Positions 24,185 through 33,143 of a DNA stretch of 64,000 nt are shown piece by piece. Position numbers and translations under genes: made by a program. Position 1 is the first letter of the stretch; the number at the start of each line of letters is the position of its first letter. The notes under the pieces were generated by a model. That model was not told the DNA's origin. It saw only the letters and a list, made by a program, of their open reading frames with translations, and made no database searches. Origin of the DNA: Enterococcus innesii (GTDB lineage Bacteria; Bacillota; Bacilli; Lactobacillales; Enterococcaceae); the NCBI GenBank assembly GCA_018982785.1, contig JAHHEN010000002.1, forward strand, positions 439,001 through 503,000, written 5' to 3'.

Positions 24185-25504
24185 GTGGAATCAACGAAAA
24201 ACAAACATTTAACGATCGGAATGAATGAAGACATTCCCTTTGGTCAAGCAGTACTTTTAGGATTACAGCATGTGTTGGCAATGGACGTGTATGTGCCGCC
24301 ATTTATTATCGCAACCGCGGTGGCAATGTCCTCTTCAGACGCATCAGGTTTGATCCAATCGACCTTTTTAGGAGCAGGGATCGCTTCTTTGATCCAAGTC
24401 CTCTTTTTCTTGAAATTACCCGTATGTCAAGGACCATCCTTTGTACCCGTTGGAGCGATCATCGGTATTTATTTTGGTACCAACGGTATGGACACGGTGT
24501 TAGGTGCCAGCATTGTTGGTGCCGCAGCAGTCATTTTACTAGGTTTTACTGGCATCTATAAGTATATCGTTCGTCATTTTATTCCTACGATCGTCAGTGG
24601 AACGATCATCATGATCGTTGGTTTGACGCTGTTGCCAACGGCATTTACTAGCAATATCTATCCTGCCACTGAAACGCTAAGTGCCAATCAAAACATGTTG
24701 TTAGCTGCGATTACTGCTGCGATTTTGATCTTGTTTTCCATGTTAGGCGATTATTTTCCAGGAATGGGAAAATACTTCCGAATCAGTTCGGTCATTATTG
24801 CTTTGGTTATCGGTACCGTGATTGCTTCCTTTATGGGAGGCGTTGATTTTCAGTCGGTGGCGGATGCTTCTTTCTTTAGTCTGCCAAAACTGGTATTTCT
24901 AAACTATGGCCTGCATTTTGATGTTTCAGCGATCTTAACGATGCTAGTGATCTATATGGTTCTCCTAGCAGAAACAACAGGAACTTGGTACGCGGTCAGT
25001 TCTGTGACAGAAGAACCTGTTACGGATGAACAGATCAATAAAGGCGTGATCGGTGAAGGGTTAGGCTGCTTGGTTGCCGCCTTAGTTGGAACGACACCTG
25101 TAACTGGTTATTCTACCAATGCAGGGATCATTTCGATCACAGGGGTTGCTAGTAAAAAAGTCTTTGTGATGGCGTCCGTCTGGTTTATCCTATTGTCCTT
25201 CATGGGAAAACTTTCAGCCTTGATTCACGCAGTACCTTCTGCTGTCATCGGCGGCGTGTTCGCGGTCGTCTGCGTCATTATTTTGTTGAGCGGCTTTCGG
25301 GTCATTAAGAATGAAGAGTTTTCCGAGCGGGAGTTGTATATTATCGGGGTACCGTTGATTATTGCCATCGGCTTGTTGTTTATGCCAGCAGAAATCAAAG
25401 AATCTGCGCCTCAATTCTTACAATATTTATTAGATTCACCGATTGCTTTAAGCGCTATTGCGGCGATCATCATGAATAAATTGATCCCAGTGAAGAAAAA
25501 ATAG
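24185..25504 (+). CDS. NCS2-family purine (xanthine/uracil) permease
   Basis: 439 residues, about 14 membrane spans, with NCS2 motifs: 'AVLLGLQHVLAMDVYVPPFI', 'GPSFVPVGAIIGI', the 'GEGLGCLVAALVGTTPVTGYSTNAGIISITGVASK' block containing the conserved Glu and NAG, and 'PSAVIGGVF'. The start is GTG with GAGGAGA upstream, 13 bases after guaD. In this setting it would import guanine, xanthine or another purine base. Confidence 0.9.
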   Translation: MESTKNKHLTIGMNEDIPFGQAVLLGLQHVLAMDVYVPPFIIATAVAMSSSDASGLIQSTFLGAGIASLIQVLFFLKLPVCQGPSFVPVGAIIGIYFGTNGMDTVLGASIVGAAAVILLGFTGIYKYIVRHFIPTIVSGTIIMIVGLTLLPTAFTSNIYPATETLSANQNMLLAAITAAILILFSMLGDYFPGMGKYFRISSVIIALVIGTVIASFMGGVDFQSVADASFFSLPKLVFLNYGLHFDVSAILTMLVIYMVLLAETTGTWYAVSSVTEEPVTDEQINKGVIGEGLGCLVAALVGTTPVTGYSTNAGIISITGVASKKVFVMASVWFILLSFMGKLSALIHAVPSAVIGGVFAVVCVIILLSGFRVIKNEEFSERELYIIGVPLIIAIGLLFMPAEIKESAPQFLQYLLDSPIALSAIAAIIMNKLIPVKKK

Positions 25505-25513
25505 AAAGTAAAT

Positions 25514-25546
25514 GAGGAATGAGACCTTGTCTCGTTCCTTCTTTTG
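25514..25546 (+). terminator. Terminator of the guaD operon
   Basis: GGAATGAGAC (25516-25525) pairs with GTCTCGTTCC (25529-25538) across a 3-base loop, followed by TTCTTTTGTT. Confidence 0.75.
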
Positions 25547-25832
25547 TTACAATCCTGTGTAAAAAGAGGGTTTTTTGTAATATAGGAAAGGTTTTCTAAG
25601 GTTAACTGGTTTACCTGAAAACAAAATAACTGTAATGTTGAAAATTACAGCAGAACAAAGCTTGATATGATAGGATTCTCAAATTCTTACGAAACGTAAG
25701 GCAACTGTCGTTTTCGTAATCATCTGTAATGAATTCTTTACCTATGAAATATTCTTCGATGTTAGACTTGTTTATGCGCTTGAGTCATCTCAAATGACGC
25801 AAAATGAGTTTCAAAGAAGGAGATTTAATTAT
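25547..25832 (+). promoter_or_regulatory. Long leader of the LysM protein gene with two perfect hairpins
   Basis: About 290 AT-rich bases without a gene. CTGTAAT (25630-25636) faces ATTACAG (25644-25650), and CTTACG (25686-25691) faces CGTAAG (25695-25700). CTGTAAT recurs at 25724-25730. These could be sites of a cell-wall regulator or RNA hairpins; no clear -35/-10 pair is visible. Confidence 0.4.
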
Positions 25833-26447
25833 ATGAAGTCTTTAAAAACTGTTTTACTTAGTACAGCTGTCCTTGCCGGTTTCGGCCTTTTCTTAGGTGG
25901 GAAAGACGCCTTTGCAGACGAACAATACACTGTTCAATCTGGTGATACATTATCAACAATCGCTACTAACTTTTATGGTTATAGCTCTGATGATACGATC
26001 AATGCGATCGTTGAAGCAAACGAGATTGCTGATAAAAACTTGATTTTTGTTGGGGAAGCATTGATCATCCCTACAGATGGCACTGCAACTTATACAGAAT
26101 CTGCAAGCACGACTGCTGCAGCAAGTGTACAACAACCAAGTGAACCAGCAGCTTCACAATCAAGCAACACACAATCTGCTGCAAGCACACAAAGCAGCTC
26201 AAGCTACAGCTCTTCAGCTAGCGGCTCAGAAGCTTCAGCAAAAGAATGGATCGCCAACAAAGAATCTGGTGGTTCTTACACAGCGACAAACGGACAATAC
26301 TATGGCCGTTACCAATTAACCAACTCTTACTTAAATGGTGACTATTCAGCTGCTAACCAAGAAAAGGTTGCCGATGAATATGTTGCATCACGTTATGGTT
26401 CTTGGTCTGCTGCCAAAGCATTCTGGGAAGCAAATGGTTGGTACTAA
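25833..26447 (+). CDS. Secreted LysM protein with Apf/transglycosylase-like C-terminal domain
   Basis: 204 residues. A signal peptide (residues 1-28, cut after AFA) leads to one LysM domain (about 32-80, 'YTVQSGDTLSTIATNFYG...LIIPT') that binds peptidoglycan, then a linker of about 60 residues rich in Ser, Ala and Gln, and a C-terminal domain 'WIANKESGGSYTATNGQYYGRYQLTNSYL' to 'GSWSAAKAFWEANGWY', the form seen in aggregation-promoting factors and IsaA/Sag-like muralytic proteins. Glu in 'KESGG' is the candidate catalytic residue. The start has AAGGAGA upstream; an earlier in-frame ATG is rejected because it gives no proper signal peptide. Confidence 0.88.
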   Translation: MKSLKTVLLSTAVLAGFGLFLGGKDAFADEQYTVQSGDTLSTIATNFYGYSSDDTINAIVEANEIADKNLIFVGEALIIPTDGTATYTESASTTAAASVQQPSEPAASQSSNTQSAASTQSSSSYSSSASGSEASAKEWIANKESGGSYTATNGQYYGRYQLTNSYLNGDYSAANQEKVADEYVASRYGSWSAAKAFWEANGWY

Positions 26448-26489
26448 GATTCTCAAATGAATCTTGTCCGTGACATCTAGTAATCAATT

Positions 26490-26534
26490 GCCCTTATTGG
26501 CGAGTACAACTTACTCGCTGATGAGGGCTTTTTT
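26490..26534 (+). terminator. Terminator of the LysM gene
   Basis: GCCCTTATTGGCGAGTA pairs with TACTCGCTGATGAGGGC (internal mismatches) and is followed by six T. Confidence 0.8.
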
Positions 26535-26736
26535 GTGTCTTCTGAGAAAGGTGAATGAATGTAACGCCGTTTACAGCTGCATGTAACGTCATTATCAGTC
26601 GACATGCCACTGATAAAAAATCCCTTTTTCCACGACAACCATGTATAATAGTAGGAAATAGAGCAGAAAGCGATTCAATCTGTCAAAACTGAGACAGAAA
26701 ATGGCGATTTTGATAGCAGAAAGTGGGGGAAACACA

Positions 26737-27138
26737 ATGAGTACATCGATTGAAGAAAAAATTGCAAAAAAAATGCAGCGATTTCAAGCATTTGGGGAAG
26801 GCTTGCCGGGAGCCAAAGTCTATTATCGCGAAGATTGGGATGCAATCTACTTTGATTTAGTAGGAAAGCAGTTTGGAATCATGAGTCCACAACCAGAAGA
26901 AACAGCGTTTTTGACTTTGAAAAATCTGCCCGAGGTCAACGAAACGCTGCGAGAGCAATTTCCTGACGTGATCATTCCAGGGTATTATGCCAATAAGACC
27001 CATTGGAATACCATCAAGTTGGCATCTGATGCCTTGATGGAAGAAAACATCGAACAAATGATTTTGGTTTCCTACGATTTAGTCAAACAAAAACTGACAA
27101 AAAAACAAAAAAGTGAGCTGGAAAACAGCGAATCGTAA
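26737..27138 (+). CDS. MmcQ/YjbR-family protein
   Basis: 133 residues matching the MmcQ/YjbR (CyaY-like fold) family: 'AKVYYREDWDAIYFDLVGKQFGIMSP', 'FLTLKNLPEVNETLREQFPDVIIPGYYANKTHWNTIKLASD', which has the family's conserved P-G-Y-x-x-N/KxHW motif, and a helix 'LMEENIEQMILVSYDLVKQKLTKK'. The ATG at 26737 follows GGGGAAA. Some members bind DNA; the cellular role is not known. It is a single gene between two terminators. Confidence 0.82.
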   Translation: MSTSIEEKIAKKMQRFQAFGEGLPGAKVYYREDWDAIYFDLVGKQFGIMSPQPEETAFLTLKNLPEVNETLREQFPDVIIPGYYANKTHWNTIKLASDALMEENIEQMILVSYDLVKQKLTKKQKSELENSES

Positions 27139-27237
27139 GTCAAAGATTTAGCGACAAAAAATAATCAAACCAGTATCGAGGATCATCATAATCCCTTTAC
27201 TATTCGTTATTTTCGACAACATTTATGCAATATTTTC

Positions 27238-27270
27238 AAAGAGCTTTCATGAAAGCTCTTTTTGTTTTAT
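27238..27270. terminator. Perfect 24-base palindrome, terminator or attenuator before the ABC exporter
   Basis: AAAGAGCTTTCATGAAAGCTCTTT (27238-27261, written here as arms AAAGAGCTTT and AAAGCTCTTT with loop CATG) is followed by TTGTTTT. It ends transcription from the MmcQ gene. Confidence 0.7.
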
Positions 27271-27278
27271 TTGTTCGC

Positions 27279-27307
27279 TTGTTTCCCGTCGTGATCCATG
27301 GTAAATT
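27279..27307 (+). promoter_or_regulatory. Candidate promoter of the ABC exporter operon
   Basis: TTGTTT (27279-27284), 17 bases, TAAATT (27302-27307), downstream of the palindrome and 60 bases before the first gene. Confidence 0.4.
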
Positions 27308-27367
27308 GTTGTGCAACCGAAATTTTTTGGCAGTCTTTTCTGCTAAACACAAAGGAGTGGTACGTAT

Positions 27368-29077
27368 ATGGATCTGGTCTTACGCCATGTCAAAAAGTAC
27401 AAAGCGGCAACCGGCATTGCCTTATTATCGGTCATTTTAATGGTCGTTGCTGCATTATGGCAGCCGAAGCTCTTGCAGCAAGTGCTAGAATCAATTATTA
27501 CCGAAAACAATGATGAAATGAAAAAAATTGGTGTGCAGCTGATTGGGCTAGCATTGCTAGGCCTTGTTGCAGGGATTATCAACACGATTTTTTCTGCGAA
27601 AGTGGCGCAAGGCGTTAGTGCCGATATTCGGGAAGAGATGTTTCGGAAAATCCAGACATTCTCATTTGGTAATATCGAAACCTTCTCGGCAGGAAACCTA
27701 GTGGTGCGCTTGACCAATGACATCACGCAAATTCAAAACTTAGTGATGATCTCGTTGCAATCGTTGTTTCGCATCCCGTTCTTATTTATCGGTGCCTTCA
27801 TTTTGGCGATGACAACCATGCCGCAACTTTGGTGGATCATCGTCTTACTAATTATCGCTGTACTAGTGATTACGGCACTCTCCTTTACACGGATGGGCAA
27901 ACACTTTATGATCATCCAGAACTTGATCGACAAAATCAATGGGATTGCCAAAGAAAATTTGATGGGGATTCGTGTGGTGAAATCTTTTGTTCAAGAAGAA
28001 AACCAGCTACAAGGCTTTTCCAAAGTCAGTGAAACGTTAACGAAGCATAATATTATCGTAGGAACCTTGTTCTCTGTAATGATCCCCTCCTTTATGCTGG
28101 CAGCCAACTTAGCCGTCGTCGGCGCGATCTTCTTTGTCAGTGATCTAGCGAAAGATGATCCAACCTTGATTGGGGGAATTGCCTCATTCATGAATTATTT
28201 GATGCAAATTATGATGGCGATCATTATCGGCGGCATGATGATGATGATGACATCGCGGGCTGCAGTTTCGCTAAAACGGATCAAAGAGATTCTAGATACC
28301 GAACCGGATCTGCAATACCAAGATGTCCCAGAACAAGAGTTGTCTGGAAGTGTCGCTTTTGAAAACGTCAGCTTCCGTTACCCTGGGGATGAAAAAAATG
28401 CCCTAACGGATATCAGTTTTACCATCAAACCTGGCGAAATGATTGGGATCGTAGGAGCGACTGGTGCCGGCAAATCAACACTGGCACAGCTGATTCCCCG
28501 TTTGTTTGACCCAACGGAAGGTGTCGTGCGGGTTGGCGGCGTTGACCTAAAAGAAGTCAATGAACAAAGCTTGCGTAAAACGGTCGCCTTTGTCTTGCAA
28601 AAAGCGATCCTCTTTTCAGGAACGATTGCCCAAAACTTGCGGCAAGGGAAAAAAGATGCTTCAGAGTATGAGATGTCTCGGGCAACAGAAATCGCCCAAG
28701 CCAGTGAATTTATTCAAAAATTGACCGCTGGGTTTGAAGCGCCGGTCTCCGAGCGCAGCAGCAATTTTTCTGGAGGACAAAAGCAACGCTTATCGATTTC
28801 TCGAGGCGTGATCGGTGAACCGAAAATTTTGATTTTGGATGATAGTACGAGTGCATTAGATGCGCGTTCGGAGAAATTGGTTCGCGAAGCGTTTGAAAAA
28901 CAATTAAAAGACACGACAACGATCATTATCGCGCAAAAGATTGCCTCTGTTGTGAAAGCCGACCGTATCTTCGTTTTAGATAATGGACGTCTGGTTGGTG
29001 AAGGAAGCCATGAATTTTTAGCCAATAACAATGCCATCTATCAAGAAATCTTCGCAACACAGAAAGGAGAGGAGTAA
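27368..29077 (+). CDS. efrA: Heterodimeric ABC exporter, subunit with degenerate ATP site (EfrA-like)
   Basis: 569 residues: six membrane helices (about 15-310), then a nucleotide-binding domain with Walker A 'GATGAGKST' near residue 360, signature '[14 protein letters not shown]' and Walker B '[12 protein letters not shown]'. The catalytic Glu after the Walker B Asp is replaced by Asp, and the switch His is replaced by Gln in '[10 protein letters not shown]', so the site built from this Walker B cannot hydrolyse ATP well. This is the pattern of the EfrA/LmrC/BmrC half of multidrug exporters. It overlaps nothing and lies 2 bases before its partner. The name is by resemblance; substrate (drugs, fluoroquinolones in EfrAB) is inferred. 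Confidence 0.87.
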   Translation: MDLVLRHVKKYKAATGIALLSVILMVVAALWQPKLLQQVLESIITENNDEMKKIGVQLIGLALLGLVAGIINTIFSAKVAQGVSADIREEMFRKIQTFSFGNIETFSAGNLVVRLTNDITQIQNLVMISLQSLFRIPFLFIGAFILAMTTMPQLWWIIVLLIIAVLVITALSFTRMGKHFMIIQNLIDKINGIAKENLMGIRVVKSFVQEENQLQGFSKVSETLTKHNIIVGTLFSVMIPSFMLAANLAVVGAIFFVSDLAKDDPTLIGGIASFMNYLMQIMMAIIIGGMMMMMTSRAAVSLKRIKEILDTEPDLQYQDVPEQELSGSVAFENVSFRYPGDEKNALTDISFTIKPGEMIGIVGATGAGKSTLAQLIPRLFDPTEGVVRVGGVDLKEVNEQSLRKTVAFVLQKAILFSGTIAQNLRQGKKDASEYEMSRATEIAQASEFIQKLTAGFEAPVSERSSNFSGGQKQRLSISRGVIGEPKILILDDSTSALDARSEKLVREAFEKQLKDTTTIIIAQKIASVVKADRIFVLDNGRLVGEGSHEFLANNNAIYQEIFATQKGEE

Positions 29078-29079
29078 CC

Positions 29080-30849
29080 ATGACAGATTTGTTCAAAGCG
29101 AGTAAATTTTTCTATCATTACTTAAAACAATACAAGTGGTCGTTTCTATTCATTTTTGTAACGGTGATTCTGGCAACGTATCTGCAAGTGCAAGCACCAG
29201 TTTTTGTCGGAGAAGCGTTCCAAGAGTTGGCGAATTATGTTGGTGGTTTGATGCAAGGGGTCGATGATAAATCGGCTTTTCTATCAATCATTTGGAAATT
29301 GTTGATTTTTTATGTCTTAGCCAGTGCAGCCAATTTTGTTTATAGTATCTTGTTCACGCAAGTGGTGGGAAAATCAACCAACAGAATGCGGATCGGCTTA
29401 TTCAATAAACTGGAAAAATTGACGATCAAATTCTTTGATTCCCATCAAGACGGTGATATTTTGAGCCGTTTCACCAGTGACTTGGATAACATCCAAAATA
29501 GTCTGAACCAAGCATTGTTGCAAGTGCTGACCAATGTAGTCTTAATGGTGGGGATCTTGATCATGATGTTCCGTCAAAACGTTGAATTGGCATGGGCAAC
29601 GATTGCTTCTACCCCGATTGCGGTCTTAATCGCGGTGATCGTGATCCAAAAAGCCCGCAAATATGTCGATCTACAGCAAGATGAAGTCGGAAAATTAAAC
29701 GGCTATATCGATGAAAAAATCAGTGGTCAACGAATCATCATCACCAATGGACTGCAAGAAGAAACCATCGACGGTTTCTTGGTCCACAACCAACAAGTCC
29801 GCGAAGCTACCTACAAAGGGCAAGTCTACTCTGGGCTGCTTTTCCCCTTGATGCAAGGGATGTCCTTGTTGAACACGGCAATCGTGATTTTCTTTGGTGG
29901 CTGGTTAGCATTGAACGGTGACTTAGAACGTTCCGTTGCCTTAGGATTAGTTGTGACCTTTGTCCAGTATTCGCAGCAATATTACCAACCGTTGATGCAG
30001 ATCTCTTCTGGTTACAGCATGATTCAGTTGGCGATCACCGGTGCGCGCAGAATCAATGAAATGTTTGATGAACCTGATGAAGTCAAACCAAAAGACGGGA
30101 TCAAAGTGAAGGGCATCAAAGAGGCGGTTGCTTTGAATCATGTGGACTTTGGGTATGACAGTCAAGAATTAGTCCTAAAAGATGTGTCGATCACGGTCAA
30201 CAAAGGGGAAATGGTCGCATTGGTCGGGCCGACTGGTTCTGGAAAAACGACAATCATGAACTTGTTGAATCGATTCTATGATGTGAATGGTGGTTCTGTG
30301 ACCTTTGACGGCATCGACATCCGGGAGCTAGACTTGGATCTGCTGCGTTCTCAAGTGGGGATCGTTTTGCAAGAATCCGTGTTGTTCTCAGGGACGATTC
30401 GTGAAAACATTGCTTTTGGGAAACCAGAAGCGACTGAAGCCGAAGTCATTGCAGCAGCGAAACAAGCCAATATCCATGAGTTTGTTATGACGTTGGAAAA
30501 AGGCTATGACACGGAGATCACCGAAGAGAACAATCTTTTTAGTACTGGTCAAAAACAATTGATGAGTATTGCCCGAACGATTTTGACCAATCCAGAATTG
30601 TTAATTTTGGATGAAGCCACCAGTAACGTTGATACCGTGACTGAAGCGAAAATTCAACGAGCAATGGATGAAGCAATCAAAGGACGAACCAGTTTTGTGA
30701 TCGCCCATCGCTTGAAGACGATTTTGAATGCCGATCGCATCGTTGTCTTGAAGGACGGCGAAGTCATTGAAGAAGGCAATCACCATCAGTTGGTGGCTGC
30801 CGACGGCTTTTATGCGGAACTGTATCACAATCAATTCGTTTTTGAATAA
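29080..30849 (+). CDS. efrB: Heterodimeric ABC exporter, catalytic subunit (EfrB-like)
   Basis: 589 residues with an extra N-terminal segment before six membrane helices, and a nucleotide-binding domain with Walker A 'GPTGSGKTT' near residue 380, Walker B '[12 protein letters not shown]' with an intact Glu, and '[10 protein letters not shown]' with the switch His. Its signature reads 'FSTGQKQL' in place of LSGGQ, so the degenerate site is formed by this signature plus the Walker motifs of the first subunit. The complementary defects show that the two proteins work only as a heterodimer. Start codon preceded by GGAGAGGAG, 2 bases after the first subunit. Confidence 0.88.
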   Translation: MTDLFKASKFFYHYLKQYKWSFLFIFVTVILATYLQVQAPVFVGEAFQELANYVGGLMQGVDDKSAFLSIIWKLLIFYVLASAANFVYSILFTQVVGKSTNRMRIGLFNKLEKLTIKFFDSHQDGDILSRFTSDLDNIQNSLNQALLQVLTNVVLMVGILIMMFRQNVELAWATIASTPIAVLIAVIVIQKARKYVDLQQDEVGKLNGYIDEKISGQRIIITNGLQEETIDGFLVHNQQVREATYKGQVYSGLLFPLMQGMSLLNTAIVIFFGGWLALNGDLERSVALGLVVTFVQYSQQYYQPLMQISSGYSMIQLAITGARRINEMFDEPDEVKPKDGIKVKGIKEAVALNHVDFGYDSQELVLKDVSITVNKGEMVALVGPTGSGKTTIMNLLNRFYDVNGGSVTFDGIDIRELDLDLLRSQVGIVLQESVLFSGTIRENIAFGKPEATEAEVIAAAKQANIHEFVMTLEKGYDTEITEENNLFSTGQKQLMSIARTILTNPELLILDEATSNVDTVTEAKIQRAMDEAIKGRTSFVIAHRLKTILNADRIVVLKDGEVIEEGNHHQLVAADGFYAELYHNQFVFE

Positions 30850-30889
30850 GCGCAAACCAACGTAAACTCATTAAGAAGACACTAGCAGG

Positions 30890-30938
30890 ACAGCCCGCAA
30901 TTTCGTCAGCCAATCGACGAAACAGCGGGCTGTTTTTT
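30890..30938 (+). terminator. Terminator of the ABC exporter operon
   Basis: ACAGCCCGC (30890-30898) pairs with GCGGGCTGT (30925-30933); inside, TTTCGTC pairs with GACGAAA. Six T follow. Confidence 0.85.
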
Positions 30939-31054
30939 AGGTTAAAGCAAGCGCTTCTTATGACGACAATGTCTATGAGCAGTTAGTGGTATAAGAGATC
31001 CGTTGATCTGATAACAAAAAAAGACCAGCCTGAAGCATGGTCTTCTTTGGTTTT

Positions 31055-31372
31055 TTAGTGATACGCAGCGGTTTGGGTCAACCACTCAATAAAATGGTCT
31101 GGTTGTTGCGTATCCTGCGCCACGATATTCCACTGCTGGTTTTTGCAGCGGGTGCATCCATGCAGCAGCTGATAGCCTTTTTGGGAATGTTGGCGATAGT
31201 CGATGGGACGCATCAGGCCATGGCAAGTATTTTGACGATCACCTGGGCGAATATCCACGTGTAACGAGTAGAGACACTGGGGACAATGGTTGCGGTAAGA
31301 ACCATTGGTCAAGGGGGCAACAGGCGTACTGCAGTTTTTACAAACAAAGGTCGTGTTTTCTTCTTTTCTCAT
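31055..31372 (-). CDS. RNHCP-domain zinc-ribbon-like protein
   Basis: 105 residues with the family-defining motif 'YRNHCPQCLYSLHVD' (residues 26-40) between a first Cys pair 'CKNC' (11-14) and a later pair 'CTRC'; 'PGDRQNTCHGLMRPI' is the other conserved block. Cys spacing suggests zinc binding. The start is the ATG at 31372 because GGAGG lies 8 bases ahead; the frame continues upstream for 45 codons without a stop but that part belongs to a long leader. Function of the family is unknown. The gene stands alone, reading toward the ABC exporter terminator. Confidence 0.85.
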   Translation of the reverse strand: MRKEENTTFVCKNCSTPVAPLTNGSYRNHCPQCLYSLHVDIRPGDRQNTCHGLMRPIDYRQHSQKGYQLLHGCTRCKNQQWNIVAQDTQQPDHFIEWLTQTAAYH

Positions 31373-31676
31373 TTTGCTTTCCTCCAAAAGAATGATTTCT
31401 TTTGAGAGAAAAGGGTTCCGTTCGTTCTTCATCAGGCTTCTTTGGCTAGGGACACATTCACCGTCCGTAACGATTACTTCTGCTTCCAGCTTCATGCGAT
31501 TTCGCAATCCGTACCACGCTTAGTTTTTTTGTTTTGTGCTAAGCACTGTGTTGCGGCAGCCCACAACCCAGCAGTAAGTGTAGTCCAAAGTCACTGTCAT
31601 TGGCGTCGTCCCCTAGAAAGCAATTGAGGAATGCTTTTTCATAGAGTCCCTCCTATGTGTTTATGAGGGTATTATA
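31373..31676 (-). promoter_or_regulatory. Long structured leader of the RNHCP gene with upstream short ORF
   Basis: An extended -10 box TGCTATAAT (TATAAT at 31676-31671) predicts a transcript of about 290 bases before the RNHCP start. Right after it AGGAGG precedes an ATG at 31642 that opens the nonapeptide MKKHSSIAF ending in TAG (31615-31613). The same frame, read past TAG and a TAA at 31522-31520, runs straight into the RNHCP gene. Possible hairpins: GTTGTGG/CCGCAAC, GCTTAG/CTAAGC and TGCG/CGCA. It may be an attenuation leader or the remains of an upstream coding domain. Confidence 0.45.
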
Positions 31677-31950
31677 GCAGAGAAAGAATTGGAATTCTAA
31701 AATAGATAAAAATATTGATCCTAATTATGGATTCGTTTTTCGTAAAAAATATAATGATTTATATATGATGCTCATATTTTTTGTATAAGTAGATAGCTTC
31801 CAGTTGAATTTTATTCATAATAGAAGAGACACTGACTCATAGCATGGAGAAAGGGTAATTGAATGAAAGGAATGCAATGAGGTCTTCCGCTAACTAGAAA
31901 GCTGAAGATTCAAACGGAACAGTAGCAAAAAAATGTATGAGGCGCGATAG
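31677..31950. other. AT-rich intergenic stretch
   Basis: Between the RNHCP promoter and the next terminator I see no convincing gene, repeat or RNA. Confidence 0.5.
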
Positions 31951-31953
31951 AAA

Positions 31954-32008
31954 AACCGAAGAACGAGCTGAGCGTTTTGAAAGGAGGCAGCTAGCTGGTT
32001 CTTCGGTT
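31954..32008. terminator. Terminator of the YrdC/Sua5-type gene
   Basis: AACCGAAGAACGAGCT (31954-31969) pairs with AGCTGGTTCTTCGGTT (31993-32008, one mismatch). On the minus strand the stem is followed by TTTTTCTATC. Confidence 0.75.
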
Positions 32009-32027
32009 CTTTGTTGACGATGAAAGA

Positions 32028-32810
32028 TTAATAGTACTCCCCGTGGCGATAGTCCCATGAGTTGAACTGATCAGAAAGGTACATTTGGATTTTTTCAACA
32101 TCGAGTCCTTTACGGATCAAGACAGGTGCTGGCGTGATGGAGCGTTGGTCTCCTTGCTCTGGAATCAAGTTGCCGTCTTGGTCAACGAAAGAAACCATGA
32201 CTCCTTGCTCATAGCGGGTTTCCAGCGTTTTGTCTGGTTGGATCGATGCAACATAGTCGTTGCCTTCGATGATCAGATCGGCTTCTTGCGCGATTTGTTC
32301 GCCGATCCCTTCAACAAGCCCGCGATTTCCTTTGCCTGAAGGGTTCGCTGAGCTGGCGAAAAGCAACTTCTTATTCTGCTCCCAAAGCTCTTTAGAAATC
32401 TGCTCGCCAGGAACTCCAAATTTAATCACGAAGCAGCTAGTTCCCCGAACGTCAGTCATCAATTCCTCTGAGCCATCGTTTGGGATATAGGCTTTTCCTG
32501 ATTCTTTCCAAGGCAAAATCGCGCCGAATAACACGTCATTGTTCCAACACGTTTCATAAACAGCGGCGGTTTCCGCATTTAATTCAGCTAGTTCGTGTAG
32601 CTGCTCCAATGAGCTGCAAAGAACGACACCTGGTTTATTACGTTTGCGATTCTTTGCCGAAAACTTGCGTTCCAGCCCTTTTTTATCAGAGACGGCAATA
32701 ATATAGCCGACTTTGGTGGGGCAGACGATCACTTTGCCTTCTTCATTCAAATAGTTGATCGCTCGTTGGTTGGGTTCTCCTGTCCATGGGACTTGTTTTG
32801 CTTCATTCAC
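32028..32810 (-). CDS. YrdC/Sua5-type threonylcarbamoyl-AMP synthase domain protein
   Basis: 260 residues. The N-terminal half is a YrdC domain with 'AINYLNEEGKVIVCPTKVGYIIAV', 'ERKFSAKNRKRNKPGVVLC' (KxR nucleotide/substrate pocket) and 'FASSANPSGKGN' (SxAN/S motif). The usual Sua5 activity is formation of threonylcarbamoyl-AMP for tRNA t6A. The form here diverges: the P-T-x-T-x-Y motif reads PTKVGY, so it may be a paralogue with another role. I chose GTG at 32810 because GGGAGG lies 9 bases ahead; ATG at 32819 touches that site. Confidence 0.72.
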   Translation of the reverse strand: MNEAKQVPWTGEPNQRAINYLNEEGKVIVCPTKVGYIIAVSDKKGLERKFSAKNRKRNKPGVVLCSSLEQLHELAELNAETAAVYETCWNNDVLFGAILPWKESGKAYIPNDGSEELMTDVRGTSCFVIKFGVPGEQISKELWEQNKKLLFASSANPSGKGNRGLVEGIGEQIAQEADLIIEGNDYVASIQPDKTLETRYEQGVMVSFVDQDGNLIPEQGDQRSITPAPVLIRKGLDVEKIQMYLSDQFNSWDYRHGEYY

Positions 32811-33143
32811 TCTCTTCATCCTCCCTGTCTTCCAATGAATCGCCGTTATGAAAAATATAACGGAATATTCTGAAAATTCTGATTGAATATGGTTACCCTT
32901 GATGATAAGGGAATCAATCTGCGTAGTCAAGGGGATTTACACCAGAATGTAAAAAGAATAGGCCGGGGAAATCGAGGATCTGTAACGAGGACTAGAAAGA
33001 GTGAGTGACAGCAACACTATTTTTTTCCGCTTTGTATGAAAAAAATGACTGTTTTTTATGTTATTTATATGGGAAGATAGGCTTATAGATAGAAGAATGC
33101 AATCAAATTGATAGTTTTTTTGAAAAAAAGAAAGAGGAATATC
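32811..33143. other. Intergenic region between divergent genes
   Basis: About 330 AT-rich bases between divergent starts. A short hairpin CCCTT/AAGGG lies at 32896-32911 on the side of the minus-strand gene. I see no gene and no strong promoter. Confidence 0.45.

Noticed and set aside
27225-27440. 71-codon open frame before the ABC exporter gene
   Set aside because: It runs over a terminator hairpin and into the efrA-like gene in another frame; the composition is not protein-like and no ribosome site is present.
31305-31523. 72-codon plus-strand frame opposite the RNHCP leader
   Set aside because: It is the complement of the leader and of the RNHCP gene start, without a ribosome site; the minus-strand reading has a promoter and a good start.
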